A DNA stretch of 33,105 bases, from contig JADGAT010000056.1 of assembly GCA_015231885.1 (NCBI GenBank), positions 1-33,105 on the forward strand, read 5' to 3'. Origin of the DNA: SAR324 cluster bacterium. GTDB taxonomy: Bacteria > SAR324 > NAC60-12. The translations under genes and the position numbers were made by a program. Positions 26,766-33,105 of the stretch are shown piece after piece (position 1 is the stretch's first letter; each line of letters begins with the position of its first letter). The notes under the pieces are model-generated. The model was not told the DNA's origin. It worked only from the letters and a program-made list of their open reading frames with translations, and did not search any database.

Positions 26766-27755
26766 TTATTGAAAAACTGGGGCATCAGGATAAAACCCAT
26801 GAAACCGAGCATTGAGGATTGGATTGTAAGGCAGTTGCTTCAGCAACGTTTCCTTGAGTTTTCCTGCGACAGCTTCCCCCGTTAACCAGGACCACAGACT
26901 GCCAGTCTGATCATCACGAATGAGCTGGCTTCCATACTTGTCTTTTTGATCGTCCATCTGAAACGTGAGGGATTGCCCATCGACTTTTCGATCCCATGCA
27001 GTTGCGGTCTTGTCTTTTTTCGAATAAAAGACCAACACTTCTTTGCCATTGAATTGATCGTTGACCAAGCCTCGTTTCTGCAATGCTTCAAAAGGATACA
27101 GTTTTGGTTTGAAGCGCACCAGTACCAGCAATCCTAAATCATCATTATAGTGATCAATGCCTTCATACGTTCCCATGAAACCACCTCTCCGGTAGCCAGG
27201 AAGCACTTTGGTATGGGGATAATCTTTTTTCCATTTTCCCCAGCTGGTTACGGTAGAAGGCATGAAGGTGAGCCGTTTGCCTTGCATGGGGCCATATTCT
27301 GCCATTCCTGTCACATGAACCCACAGCGATTCGGTGTTGCGATCATACATCACAAAAGATTGCTTGTACAAAATCCCCGCATGTCCAAAACTGAGTACTT
27401 TTCCATCCAATCGTCGGTCATACACGATGGCCGTTTGACAGAGAGGTCACCAGCTTACCGCAATGGGCACACCTCCAAGCGTATCATTTCCCAGCTCATG
27501 AACTCCCATGATCGTGATGGGATAGGCTTTGGCTTCATCTCCGTGCTGTACTCCAATGACAGCATCCCGGTCAAAAATCACTTGTTTCGCTTCTGCTTCA
27601 GCAGCCGTGAGCAGTTCGGGATTATCAAAAACAGGAAATGCATCACGCGGCACTGCCTGAAATCCAATTGGTGCCGCTGAGACAGAGACCGCAAAAAAAA
27701 GCAATGCTGCCATTGTAGAAATCCCTATCTTTTCCAAGCTCACTCTGTTTTGCAT
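26766..27755 (-). CDS. DUF3179 protein, probable selenoprotein with in-frame TGA (Sec103)
   Basis: Read through one TGA (27447-27449), this is a single 329-residue secreted DUF3179 protein. A signal peptide (~1-28) precedes the family's VPRDAFPVFDNPELL, VIGVQHGDEAKAYPI and VHELGNDTLGGVP segments. The frame then reads AVSW-TGA-PLCQTAIVYDRR, where DUF3179 proteins normally have a (T/S)YCPLC motif. TGA thus replaces exactly the first Cys, giving U103xxC106, and the frame continues unbroken for 226 codons with full family similarity (LWVHVTGM, LPGYRRGG). A SECIS-like hairpin follows the TGA. The alternative is a nonsense mutation or two separate proteins. Function is unknown; a thiol/selenol redox role is inferred. 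It lies 23 nt after prc on the same strand, with GGATAGGG before its ATG. Confidence 0.8.
27407..27430 (-). promoter_or_regulatory. Putative bacterial SECIS hairpin
   Basis: Counting from the base after the TGA, nt 19-23 (AUCGU) pair with nt 33-37 (ACGAU). Two more pairs, C17 and C18 with G39 and G40, follow across one bulged U at nt 38. The 9-nt loop is nt 24-32 and its first base is G. Stem length, loop size, the G among the first two loop bases and the distance from the UGA agree with the general bacterial SECIS model. The bulged U is on the 3' side, unlike in E. coli fdhF. Confidence 0.6.
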
Positions 27756-27778
27756 TTTCCCTATCCTGTCTGTTTTAA

Positions 27779-29884
27779 TTAATGGGCCACTTTTGCTGTT
27801 GAGTTGCCCTGCTGCAACAAGCGGATATAGTCTTCCAGAATAAATATACTTTCTTCCAGATAGATGTTTTTCCCGGCATAATCAAAACCAGATTCGTCTT
27901 TTTCCTCATCAGGTTTGATTGTTTCTTCTTCAGAAACATTGTTGCCTCCATCGTCCTCCTTTGCATCAGAAAGGGTTTGATCGATTTCTTTTTTTCTATC
28001 CTTGCGCCTTTTTTCATTCTTTTCGAAATCTTCCTGTAGCTCAAAGATAGTGGTGTATTTACGAGGCTTGATGGTGGTCAAGTAGTCATCAATATCTTTT
28101 TCGATTTTGATAAACTCTTCATTGGTTTTCATTCGCTCTTCAGAGAGTTTCTTCAGTTTCGACAAATGGTTCTGCAGCTTCCTGTCACGGCTGTATCTCA
28201 ACGGCTTGATTGTTTTCCAGGGCAGAGCATTTTCCAAGTGAGCCTCCCCAATCTCCCATACATTGTTCAAGGAAGGAAGAACGATATCGGGCTCGACTCC
28301 CTTATTCTGAGTGGAGCCTCCAGCAACTCTGTAAAATTGGGCAATAGTGACTTTCAAAGCACCATACTTGGGTGACAATTTAGAAATATTCTGAACCGTT
28401 CCTTTTCCAAAAGTAGCTCGATCCCCAACCAGAATCGCACGTTCATAATCCTGCAGTGCGCCTGCTAGAATTTCAGAAGCCGAGGCGCTGTATTGACTCA
28501 GTAAAACCAAAAGCGGCCCATCATATACCTTGTTTTCCCGGCTCTTTTTAATTTCCTGGCGCCCCACAGAGTTACGAATAACTACCGCAGGTTTTTTACC
28601 AACAAAGAGTCCGACCATGCTCACCGCTTCATCAAGGCCACCGCCGCCATTGTCCCTTAAATCCAACACAAGCCCGTCCACTTTCTCCTGGTTGAATTGC
28701 ATCAATTGTTTTTTTACATCCCGGGACGCACTTTTGTAATCATATGGATTATTACGGCGTCCTTCAAAATCAGTATAAAATGAAGGCAAGTGAATCAGAC
28801 CAATTTTGAAATGATGGGGTGCCTGAAATACATCATCTTCTGACATGGTCTCTGGCGTCAGCGTGTATGCTTTTGATTCTCCATCTTTGAGGATGATTTT
28901 TTCACGTACAATAGCAACCGTGTGCAGTTTATCTCCAGACTTGGTTTTTCGCAGGAACTGCAGTCTTACGGTCGTCCCGCGCTTTCCTCGAATCAGCTGC
29001 ACCACTTCATTCAGCCGCATATCCACTACATTTTCAAAAGGTTGCTCCCCCTGTGCCACCGCAATGATGCGATCATTGACTTTTAAGGTTCCTTCACGGA
29101 AGGCTGCTCCCCCGGCAACAATGGAATTGATGATGGTATATCCGTCTTCCCAACGCAATACGGCACCAATCCCTTCTAAAGAAAGCTTGATATTGATTTC
29201 AAAATTCTTCTGATCATGGGGTGCCATGTAGGTGGAGTGTGGATCAAAAGCACTGGTCAGTGCGTTCAAATACAAAGCAATGACATCATTATCGGTATAT
29301 TGAGAATAATTTTTCCAAGCAGAATTGGCACGTCGAATCAAACGTTCCTTGGCCTCTTTTTCCGAATTTCCTCCCAGTTTTAACGTGAGCAAATCAAATT
29401 TGAACCGTGTTCGCCACAACTTTTTTGCTTCTTCAATGCTTGTTGGATAGGGTGCATTTTTCCTGTCAATCTCCCAGGAAGCGTCTTTTTTAAAATCAAA
29501 TTTTTCTTTTTCAAATGATTTGATCAACTCCAACCGTTCTGATAATCGGGTTTTGAAGCGAGTGAATATGTGCAATGGCAGTTCAACATTTCCCTGACGG
29601 AGTAAATCGTCGAGGCGTGTTTCAAATTTACGGAATTCTTTAATATCAGAATCTAAAAAATAGTAATGCCCTGGATCCAACCGACTGAGGTAGGCTTTAA
29701 ACATCCTTTTGGATATGTTGTCATCCAAATCATATTGAGAATAATGCATGCTGGTAAAGCGGTGTACAATTTGAGCAACACTGCGTCCTGTCAGTGGTGC
29801 TTCCACCTGCTTTGCTTCAATGGAGCAAGACTGAAAAAGTAACAAAAAACAAGCGATGAGTGTGGGAAGGAACTTATAACGCAT
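27779..29884 (-). CDS. prc: C-terminal processing (tail-specific) protease Prc/Tsp, lipoprotein form
   Basis: A 701-residue periplasmic serine protease of the S41 family that trims or degrades envelope proteins from non-polar C-termini. N-terminal helical domain segments (DPGHYYFLDSDIKEF) match E. coli Prc. A PDZ domain (~240-320) has LEGIGAVLRWEDGYTII and AAFREGTLKVNDRIIAV. The protease core has GLVLDLRDNGGGGLDEAV, SQYSASASEILAGALQ and FGKGTVQ, giving a Ser/Lys dyad of S468 (middle Ser of SASAS, by analogy with E. coli S452) and K494. The C-terminal DUF3340-like tail is highly charged. The N-terminus ends in a lipobox-like FQSC at about residues 17-20, so it is probably lipid-anchored, unlike E. 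coli Prc. GGAAAG precedes ATG 29884. DUF3179 follows in the same direction. Confidence 0.94.
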   Translation of the reverse strand: MRYKFLPTLIACFLLLFQSCSIEAKQVEAPLTGRSVAQIVHRFTSMHYSQYDLDDNISKRMFKAYLSRLDPGHYYFLDSDIKEFRKFETRLDDLLRQGNVELPLHIFTRFKTRLSERLELIKSFEKEKFDFKKDASWEIDRKNAPYPTSIEEAKKLWRTRFKFDLLTLKLGGNSEKEAKERLIRRANSAWKNYSQYTDNDVIALYLNALTSAFDPHSTYMAPHDQKNFEINIKLSLEGIGAVLRWEDGYTIINSIVAGGAAFREGTLKVNDRIIAVAQGEQPFENVVDMRLNEVVQLIRGKRGTTVRLQFLRKTKSGDKLHTVAIVREKIILKDGESKAYTLTPETMSEDDVFQAPHHFKIGLIHLPSFYTDFEGRRNNPYDYKSASRDVKKQLMQFNQEKVDGLVLDLRDNGGGGLDEAVSMVGLFVGKKPAVVIRNSVGRQEIKKSRENKVYDGPLLVLLSQYSASASEILAGALQDYERAILVGDRATFGKGTVQNISKLSPKYGALKVTIAQFYRVAGGSTQNKGVEPDIVLPSLNNVWEIGEAHLENALPWKTIKPLRYSRDRKLQNHLSKLKKLSEERMKTNEEFIKIEKDIDDYLTTIKPRKYTTIFELQEDFEKNEKRRKDRKKEIDQTLSDAKEDDGGNNVSEEETIKPDEEKDESGFDYAGKNIYLEESIFILEDYIRLLQQGNSTAKVAH

Positions 29885-29994
29885 GATTGGCTTTCCAAAA
29901 AAGTGACTAAAATGTAGCGGTCTGAGGTAATTTATTCAAAAATACACCTTCCATGCCTCATACACAATAAAATTATATTTTTTCGTGAGTAAAT

Positions 29995-30016
29995 AGAGCC
30001 TGACACAAGCGGCTCT
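29995..30016 (-). terminator. Hairpin immediately after the yggT-like stop codon
   Basis: On the minus strand AGAGCC-(10 nt)-GGCTCT starts at the base following the yggT-like stop. The 6-bp GC-rich stem suits an operon-end terminator or mRNA-stabilising hairpin, but the sequence after it is AUUUACUC rather than a U-tract, so intrinsic termination would be weak. It may also mark the boundary with the prc promoter region. Confidence 0.35.
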
Positions 30017-30643
30017 TTAAACACAAATGTGCACAGGTGCCGAGAGCATCGCACCATAGCCAATAAACGGAGCAAGCAAATAAGAAGAAATTAAATAAAA
30101 AATCAATATCCCGACCAAAGGAGACAAATCGACCTGCGTGCGAGGAAGATATCTTTGAATGGGGCTGATTATAGGATCCGCAAGAGTATAGGCCACTCGG
30201 ACAAGAGGATTATTGGGGGAAGGAGAGACAAGCGTCATGATGAACCAAACAGCCAGAATGATAATTGCAAACCAGAGGAGGCTGTAAGTGACAATACCCA
30301 CTCCCTGGATGGCGTGCCCCGCAATTTGCATAGGCAAGGCAGAATAAGAGACCATCTGCTGCAGCACCAAATTAATGGAGCGCAGAGTTGCGGGAATCAA
30401 TGCATGCAGAAAAACCACCACGAGCAGAGAGGCATAGGCATTGAAAAATCTGAGAGATGGCGGCAGCCATTGGTAGCACCAGTTCCAAAGCGGATGAGTG
30501 ATCCGGTTGATCCACTGCACAATTGGGTTATAGGGATCTGGAGTCACCCAGGTTAACAAGATAGCAATGATAATGATCCATTGATAAATAAAAAAGGCAT
30601 AGCACAATGCCTCAGCAAGGTACTCGAGGGTTTGGTAAAGCAT
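30017..30643 (-). CDS. YggT-family membrane protein (two YggT repeats)
   Basis: A 208-residue inner-membrane protein with two YggT domains in tandem. The first contains IAILLTWVTPDPYNPIVQWI and a THPLWNWC-like segment with PP nearby. The second contains a TLVSPSPNNPLVRVAYTLAD segment followed by PIISPIQRYLP, the usual family signature. About five to six hydrophobic helices are visible. The family's molecular function is poorly defined, with links to osmotic stress, cell division and chloroplast or thylakoid organisation in homologues. The ATG overlaps the stop codon of the HesB/IscA-like gene (TAATG), so translation is coupled and the gene is the last member of the Fe-S-related operon. Confidence 0.9.
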   Translation of the reverse strand: MLYQTLEYLAEALCYAFFIYQWIIIIAILLTWVTPDPYNPIVQWINRITHPLWNWCYQWLPPSLRFFNAYASLLVVVFLHALIPATLRSINLVLQQMVSYSALPMQIAGHAIQGVGIVTYSLLWFAIIILAVWFIMTLVSPSPNNPLVRVAYTLADPIISPIQRYLPRTQVDLSPLVGILIFYLISSYLLAPFIGYGAMLSAPVHICV

Positions 30644-31038
30644 TATTTTAAATCTTTAACTGCTGTGAACGATTCGCCGCAGCCGCATTGTACTCCTTGG
30701 CGCAGCTGCTTAAATACAAAACCCTGCTCTACCATATTTTTATCCGTATAGTCAATCTCAACAGCACCTAAAATGTCGTGAAGACACGTTTTGTCAACAA
30801 CCAGCTTGACCCCATGGGATTCAAACTGCTGATCGTTTGGCCGGAGATCATCGGGAGAATTCCAGTCCAGTTCGTATTTATACCCTGAACATCCTCCTGC
30901 ATTGGCGCCAACTCTTAAATAAGATTCGTCTAACGAGTTCCCTTCAGATTCACACGCTTCTTTAAAGACCTGAGCGGCCTTTTCTGTTAACTTCAGCTCA
31001 GAATTTTCGAGCCAGTCTGATTGGTTGGTTTGCGACAT
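30643..31038 (-). CDS. HesB/IscA-family iron-sulfur cluster carrier
   Basis: A 131-residue A-type Fe-S carrier protein. It contains the three conserved cysteines: one in GANAGGCSGYKY and two in QCGCGESF near the C-terminus. These ligate and transfer [2Fe-2S] or [4Fe-4S] clusters to apo-targets. The core follows the family order: LTEKAAQVFKE, LRVGANAGGCSG, the DDLRPNDQQFESHGVKLVVD segment, then IDYTDKNMVEQGFVF. An N-terminal extension of ~14 residues precedes the core. AAGGAGGT lies upstream of ATG 31038. It is placed between a CGFS glutaredoxin-rhodanese and YggT, so it is probably part of a cluster-delivery operon. IscA and ErpA cannot be distinguished by eye. Confidence 0.92.
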   Translation of the reverse strand: MSQTNQSDWLENSELKLTEKAAQVFKEACESEGNSLDESYLRVGANAGGCSGYKYELDWNSPDDLRPNDQQFESHGVKLVVDKTCLHDILGAVEIDYTDKNMVEQGFVFKQLRQGVQCGCGESFTAVKDLK

Positions 31039-31060
31039 AAGCTTTATTTACCTCCTTAAT

Positions 31061-31780
31061 TTATTGGCTCAATAAAGTAGAGCCCATCGTACTTCGCCAG
31101 TTGTTCATGCCTCCTTCTACATTGGACACATCTTGAAACCCCTGAGCCGTAAAAAATTGTGCGGCTTCATTGCTCGTCACACCCGTATAACAAATGAGCA
31201 TCAAAGGGGTATTTCGATCCCAGGAAGAGACCATTTCCTGCACCAATTCCTGATCCACCATCAACGAACCCTCAACATGCTCTGTTTCCCATTCTCCTGG
31301 AGATCGTAAATCCAGCAGCTTGGAACCTGCCTGATTCTGGAGCCGCTCTGCCGCCGTTTGAGGGTTGATCTGCTTCACTTCTGCCGGAGGCGGCGGCGGA
31401 GTGAACTCACGATCAGGATGAGCTGCTTTCAGCAACGGAAGAAGTTCTCCCGTTTCTGCTAATTCCGTTACGATATCACAGCCTCCCACAAAGTCTTTAT
31501 TGATGTAAAGTTGAGGAATCGTAGGCCAATTGGAAAATGTTTTCACTTCCTCACGAATGTTATGATCGGAGAGCACATCGAAGGATTCAAATGGAATATT
31601 CCACGATTGCATGATTTGACAGACCTTTGCCGAAAAACCACATTGGGGCATTTCCGGAGATCCTTTCATGAATAAAAATATTGGATTTTTAGAAACCATC
31701 GACTCGATACGTGCTCGAGGATCACCATGGTTTTCTTCTTCCGATGTTTGAGATTGAGGGGAAACTACGTTGAATTTCAT
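31061..31780 (-). CDS. Monothiol glutaredoxin (CGFS)-rhodanese fusion protein
   Basis: A 239-residue cytoplasmic fusion. Residues ~20-120 form a Grx4/GrxD-type monothiol glutaredoxin: FMKGSPEMPQCGFSAKVC with C47 in CGFS, WPTIPQLYI with the cis-Pro, and GGCDIV for GSH binding. CGFS glutaredoxins hold and transfer a GSH-ligated [2Fe-2S] cluster. A proline-rich linker (FTPPPPPAEV) leads to a rhodanese domain (~135-235) with LLDLRSPGEWETEHVEGS, the active-site loop starting at C197 (ICYTGVTS) and VEGGMNNW. Rhodaneses move sulfane sulfur. Physical fusion suggests coupling of sulfur supply and cluster handling, which the adjacent HesB/IscA and ferredoxin genes support. AAAGGAA precedes ATG 31780. 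Confidence 0.92.
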   Translation of the reverse strand: MKFNVVSPQSQTSEEENHGDPRARIESMVSKNPIFLFMKGSPEMPQCGFSAKVCQIMQSWNIPFESFDVLSDHNIREEVKTFSNWPTIPQLYINKDFVGGCDIVTELAETGELLPLLKAAHPDREFTPPPPPAEVKQINPQTAAERLQNQAGSKLLDLRSPGEWETEHVEGSLMVDQELVQEMVSSWDRNTPLMLICYTGVTSNEAAQFFTAQGFQDVSNVEGGMNNWRSTMGSTLLSQ

Positions 31781-31847
31781 AAGGTATTCCTTTCTGCTTG
31801 AATTAAGTTGAATATCAGGCGATTCACCACTTCAGATCGTGACCTGC

Positions 31848-32084
31848 TCAGCCCTCACCATCATTACCGATAGCTTCTACAGGACAAGATTCCATGGCTT
31901 CTATGCATAAATCTTCTTCTTCCGAGGTTGCAGGCTGTTTATAGACATAATCATGTCCAGCCTCCTCGTTAATCCTGAAGTTATCAGGAGCAATTTCTGA
32001 ACACAGGCTGCAATCAATGCATTCTTCATCTACGTAATATGGACCTGCGACATTGTCCGTCCATCTGAGTGATAATTCTGCCAT
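31848..32084 (-). CDS. 4Fe-4S ferredoxin
   Basis: A 78-residue ferredoxin. CIDCSLC supplies three cysteines and the SCPVEAI segment near the C-terminus supplies the fourth, with one additional Cys seven residues before it. This is a single [4Fe-4S] cluster arrangement, as in small monocluster ferredoxins. It is rich in acidic residues. ATG 32084 is chosen because the conserved part begins with MAELSLRW and AAGGA lies ~9 nt upstream; a start at 32144 would only add an unconserved stretch. It heads a minus-strand group with glutaredoxin-rhodanese, HesB/IscA and YggT, and could provide electrons for cluster assembly. Confidence 0.88.
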   Translation of the reverse strand: MAELSLRWTDNVAGPYYVDEECIDCSLCSEIAPDNFRINEEAGHDYVYKQPATSEEEDLCIEAMESCPVEAIGNDGEG

Positions 32085-32211
32085 GAGACAGCATCCTTGC
32101 TTCAATAATTTGAATAAGTTAAAATTATGCCCATAAAATAGCACTATATTAGTCCTATTTCAACATCAAAAAATTAAAATGCTCCTGCCCAATGGACAAC
32201 AGGGGATTGAG

Positions 32212-32221
32212 GCTAATTAGC
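32212..32221. promoter_or_regulatory. 10-bp palindrome between parA-like and ferredoxin genes
   Basis: GCTAATTAGC is a perfect 10-bp palindrome in the 161-nt gap upstream of the ferredoxin gene. It could be an operator half of the Fe-S operon, but it is short and may be chance. Confidence 0.2.
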
Positions 32222-32245
32222 AGGCACGTATGGGAAGCCTGTCCG

Positions 32246-33025
32246 TCAAGGATTCAACTCTTGATACAGGGCCTGGAATTCATTGGAAAGTTTATGGCGT
32301 GGGTCCAAATAGATCATGGGCATTGCCCTGTCGTGAGATTCACGAATTTTAACAGAAGAAGAAAGATAGGTTTTAAAAACGGGTAGATCTTCTTCAATCA
32401 ATTCCTGGACCAGCTTTTTTGGTAATTTTGCTCTTGCCTGAAATTGATTGACAATGATTCCTTCAACAGACAGCTCCGCATTGTGATCTTCTTTTATCTC
32501 AGCGACATTTTCTAATAACGTGTACAGGGCACGTCTGGAAAAATCATCACAATCGAAGGGGATCAGGCAGGTATTCGCAGCAATCAAAGCAGAGCGAGTG
32601 AAAAAATTAAAGGCAGGAGGAGTATCGACATAGACACAGTCATATTGTTCCAGCTTTTCCAAAGATTCCTTGAGCTTGAACATCTTGTATCGTGACTCCA
32701 GTTTGCTCTCCAAATCATTCAACTCCGGATGAGCCGGCACAATCTCCAAATTATCAAATGATGTTTTGTGCGCACAAGCCGCAATATCTTTTTCGCCTAT
32801 ACTGAAATAAAGCTGCCCCTGGAAGTAATTGGCCAGGGTTTTTTCGTGCTTGCCCACATTAGAGCCTAATAAATACTGGGTGGTATTGCATTGTGGATCA
32901 AGATCAATGACTAACGTCCGTTTGCCATTCACCGCGCTCATTGCAGCCAGGTTGCAAGTAATGGTGGATTTTCCAACTCCTCCTTTTCGATTGAAGATCA
33001 CTCTACGCATAGGAACCATTTTCAT
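32246..33025 (-). CDS. ParA-family ATPase
   Basis: A 259-residue deviant-Walker ATPase of the ParA/Soj/MinD superfamily. The P-loop is RKGGVGKST with the signature Lys. Walker A' is VIDLDPQCNTT, and Walker B is VYVDTPPAF. The C-terminal VEGIIVNQFQARAKL segment and the PVFKTYLSSSVKIRESHDRAMPMIYLD region match ParA/Soj proteins. ParA proteins position DNA or protein cargo by ATP-dependent nucleoid binding. No parB, helix-turn-helix partner or parS-like site is adjacent, so the cargo is unknown. The start could be ATG 33025, 33019 or 33010, and no ribosome-binding site is clear. The dispersed repeat copy C ends directly at this start. Confidence 0.92.
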   Translation of the reverse strand: MKMVPMRRVIFNRKGGVGKSTITCNLAAMSAVNGKRTLVIDLDPQCNTTQYLLGSNVGKHEKTLANYFQGQLYFSIGEKDIAACAHKTSFDNLEIVPAHPELNDLESKLESRYKMFKLKESLEKLEQYDCVYVDTPPAFNFFTRSALIAANTCLIPFDCDDFSRRALYTLLENVAEIKEDHNAELSVEGIIVNQFQARAKLPKKLVQELIEEDLPVFKTYLSSSVKIRESHDRAMPMIYLDPRHKLSNEFQALYQELNP

Positions 33026-33026
33026 T

Positions 33027-33105
33027 ATTTAGGAATGCTCAAACAATAACTTAGCAAATCTACTTGTCTTTTCAACGATCTTCTGCGTTGCTTTACCAGT
33101 TACAT
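33027..33105 (-). repeat. Dispersed ~75-nt leader repeat, copy C (reaches the window edge)
   Basis: The reverse complement begins ATGTAACTGGTAAAGCAACG and aligns along its whole length with copy A (10 mismatches in ~77 nt by eye). It runs off the end of the window, so its full extent is unknown. The repeat's terminal TAA lies just before the parA-like ATG, and its orientation is the same as that gene. Confidence 0.75.

Noticed and set aside
27423..27449. Downstream half as an independent gene starting at GTG 27425
   Set aside because: The family similarity continues upstream of that GTG through PLCQTAI to the TGA, and no ribosome-binding site precedes the GTG.
27407..27470. Frameshift between two halves of the DUF3179 gene
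   Set aside because: Both halves are in the same frame; only a single TGA separates them, 7 codons before the next possible start codon.
32085..32144. Longer ferredoxin N-terminus starting at 32144
   Set aside because: The added residues are not ferredoxin-like, and AAGGA upstream of ATG 32084 supports the shorter protein.

Overview
The window looks like chromosomal DNA of a Gram-negative, probably aquatic proteobacterium-like organism. It encodes lipoproteins with lipoboxes, periplasmic proteins with signal peptides, RF3, a Uup-type ABC-F protein, a class I adenylate cyclase-like protein, large hybrid histidine kinases and a probable selenoprotein. This mix would fit a SAR324/'Lambdaproteobacteria' or deltaproteobacterial relative, but no rRNA or other marker fixes the taxon and that guess is low confidence. 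I saw no tRNA, rRNA, CRISPR array or intact insertion sequence.

Layout. 1-9000: a dispersed repeat copy, an FKBP-type prolyl isomerase, a cupin, release factor 3 (prfC) and a Uup-like ABC-F ATPase, all on +. These converge on a minus-strand pair, a very large class I adenylate cyclase-like gene followed by a small zinc-ribbon gene. 9000-16400: a second repeat copy, a B12-binding radical SAM protein, and a DUF1566 lipoprotein whose 3' end overlaps an opposing 1279-residue receptor made of pentapeptide repeats, seven membrane helices, histidine kinase, receiver and class III adenylate cyclase. 16500-23550: a SUI1/YciH-like factor, a periplasmic haem-binding (ethylbenzene-dehydrogenase-gamma-like) protein, a hybrid kinase with a cyclic-nucleotide-binding domain and HPt, a lone receiver, and an opposing REC-PAS-PP2C phosphatase. 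23600-26760: a DsbA-fold (GST-kappa/HCCA isomerase) protein, an unknown secreted protein, GtrA and a family 2 glycosyltransferase. 26766-33105 (all minus): ParA, ferredoxin, CGFS glutaredoxin-rhodanese fusion, HesB/IscA and a double YggT protein, then Prc protease and a DUF3179 protein.

The most notable observation is in the DUF3179 gene. Its reading frame is interrupted by a single in-frame TGA exactly where the family has the first cysteine of its CPLC motif. A hairpin with the geometry of a bacterial SECIS element starts 17 nt after the TGA. I read it as one selenoprotein gene (U103-P-L-C106) rather than a pseudogene or two genes.

Two other themes stand out. First, cyclic-nucleotide signalling is concentrated here: a class I-like cyclase with one catalytic Asp changed to Asn, a class III cyclase fused to a two-component receptor, and a hybrid kinase with a cNMP-binding domain lacking the usual phosphate-binding Arg. 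Second, a ~75-nt repeat occurs three times, each time just upstream of and co-oriented with an unrelated gene. Two of these copies sit at the two ends of the window in inverted orientation.
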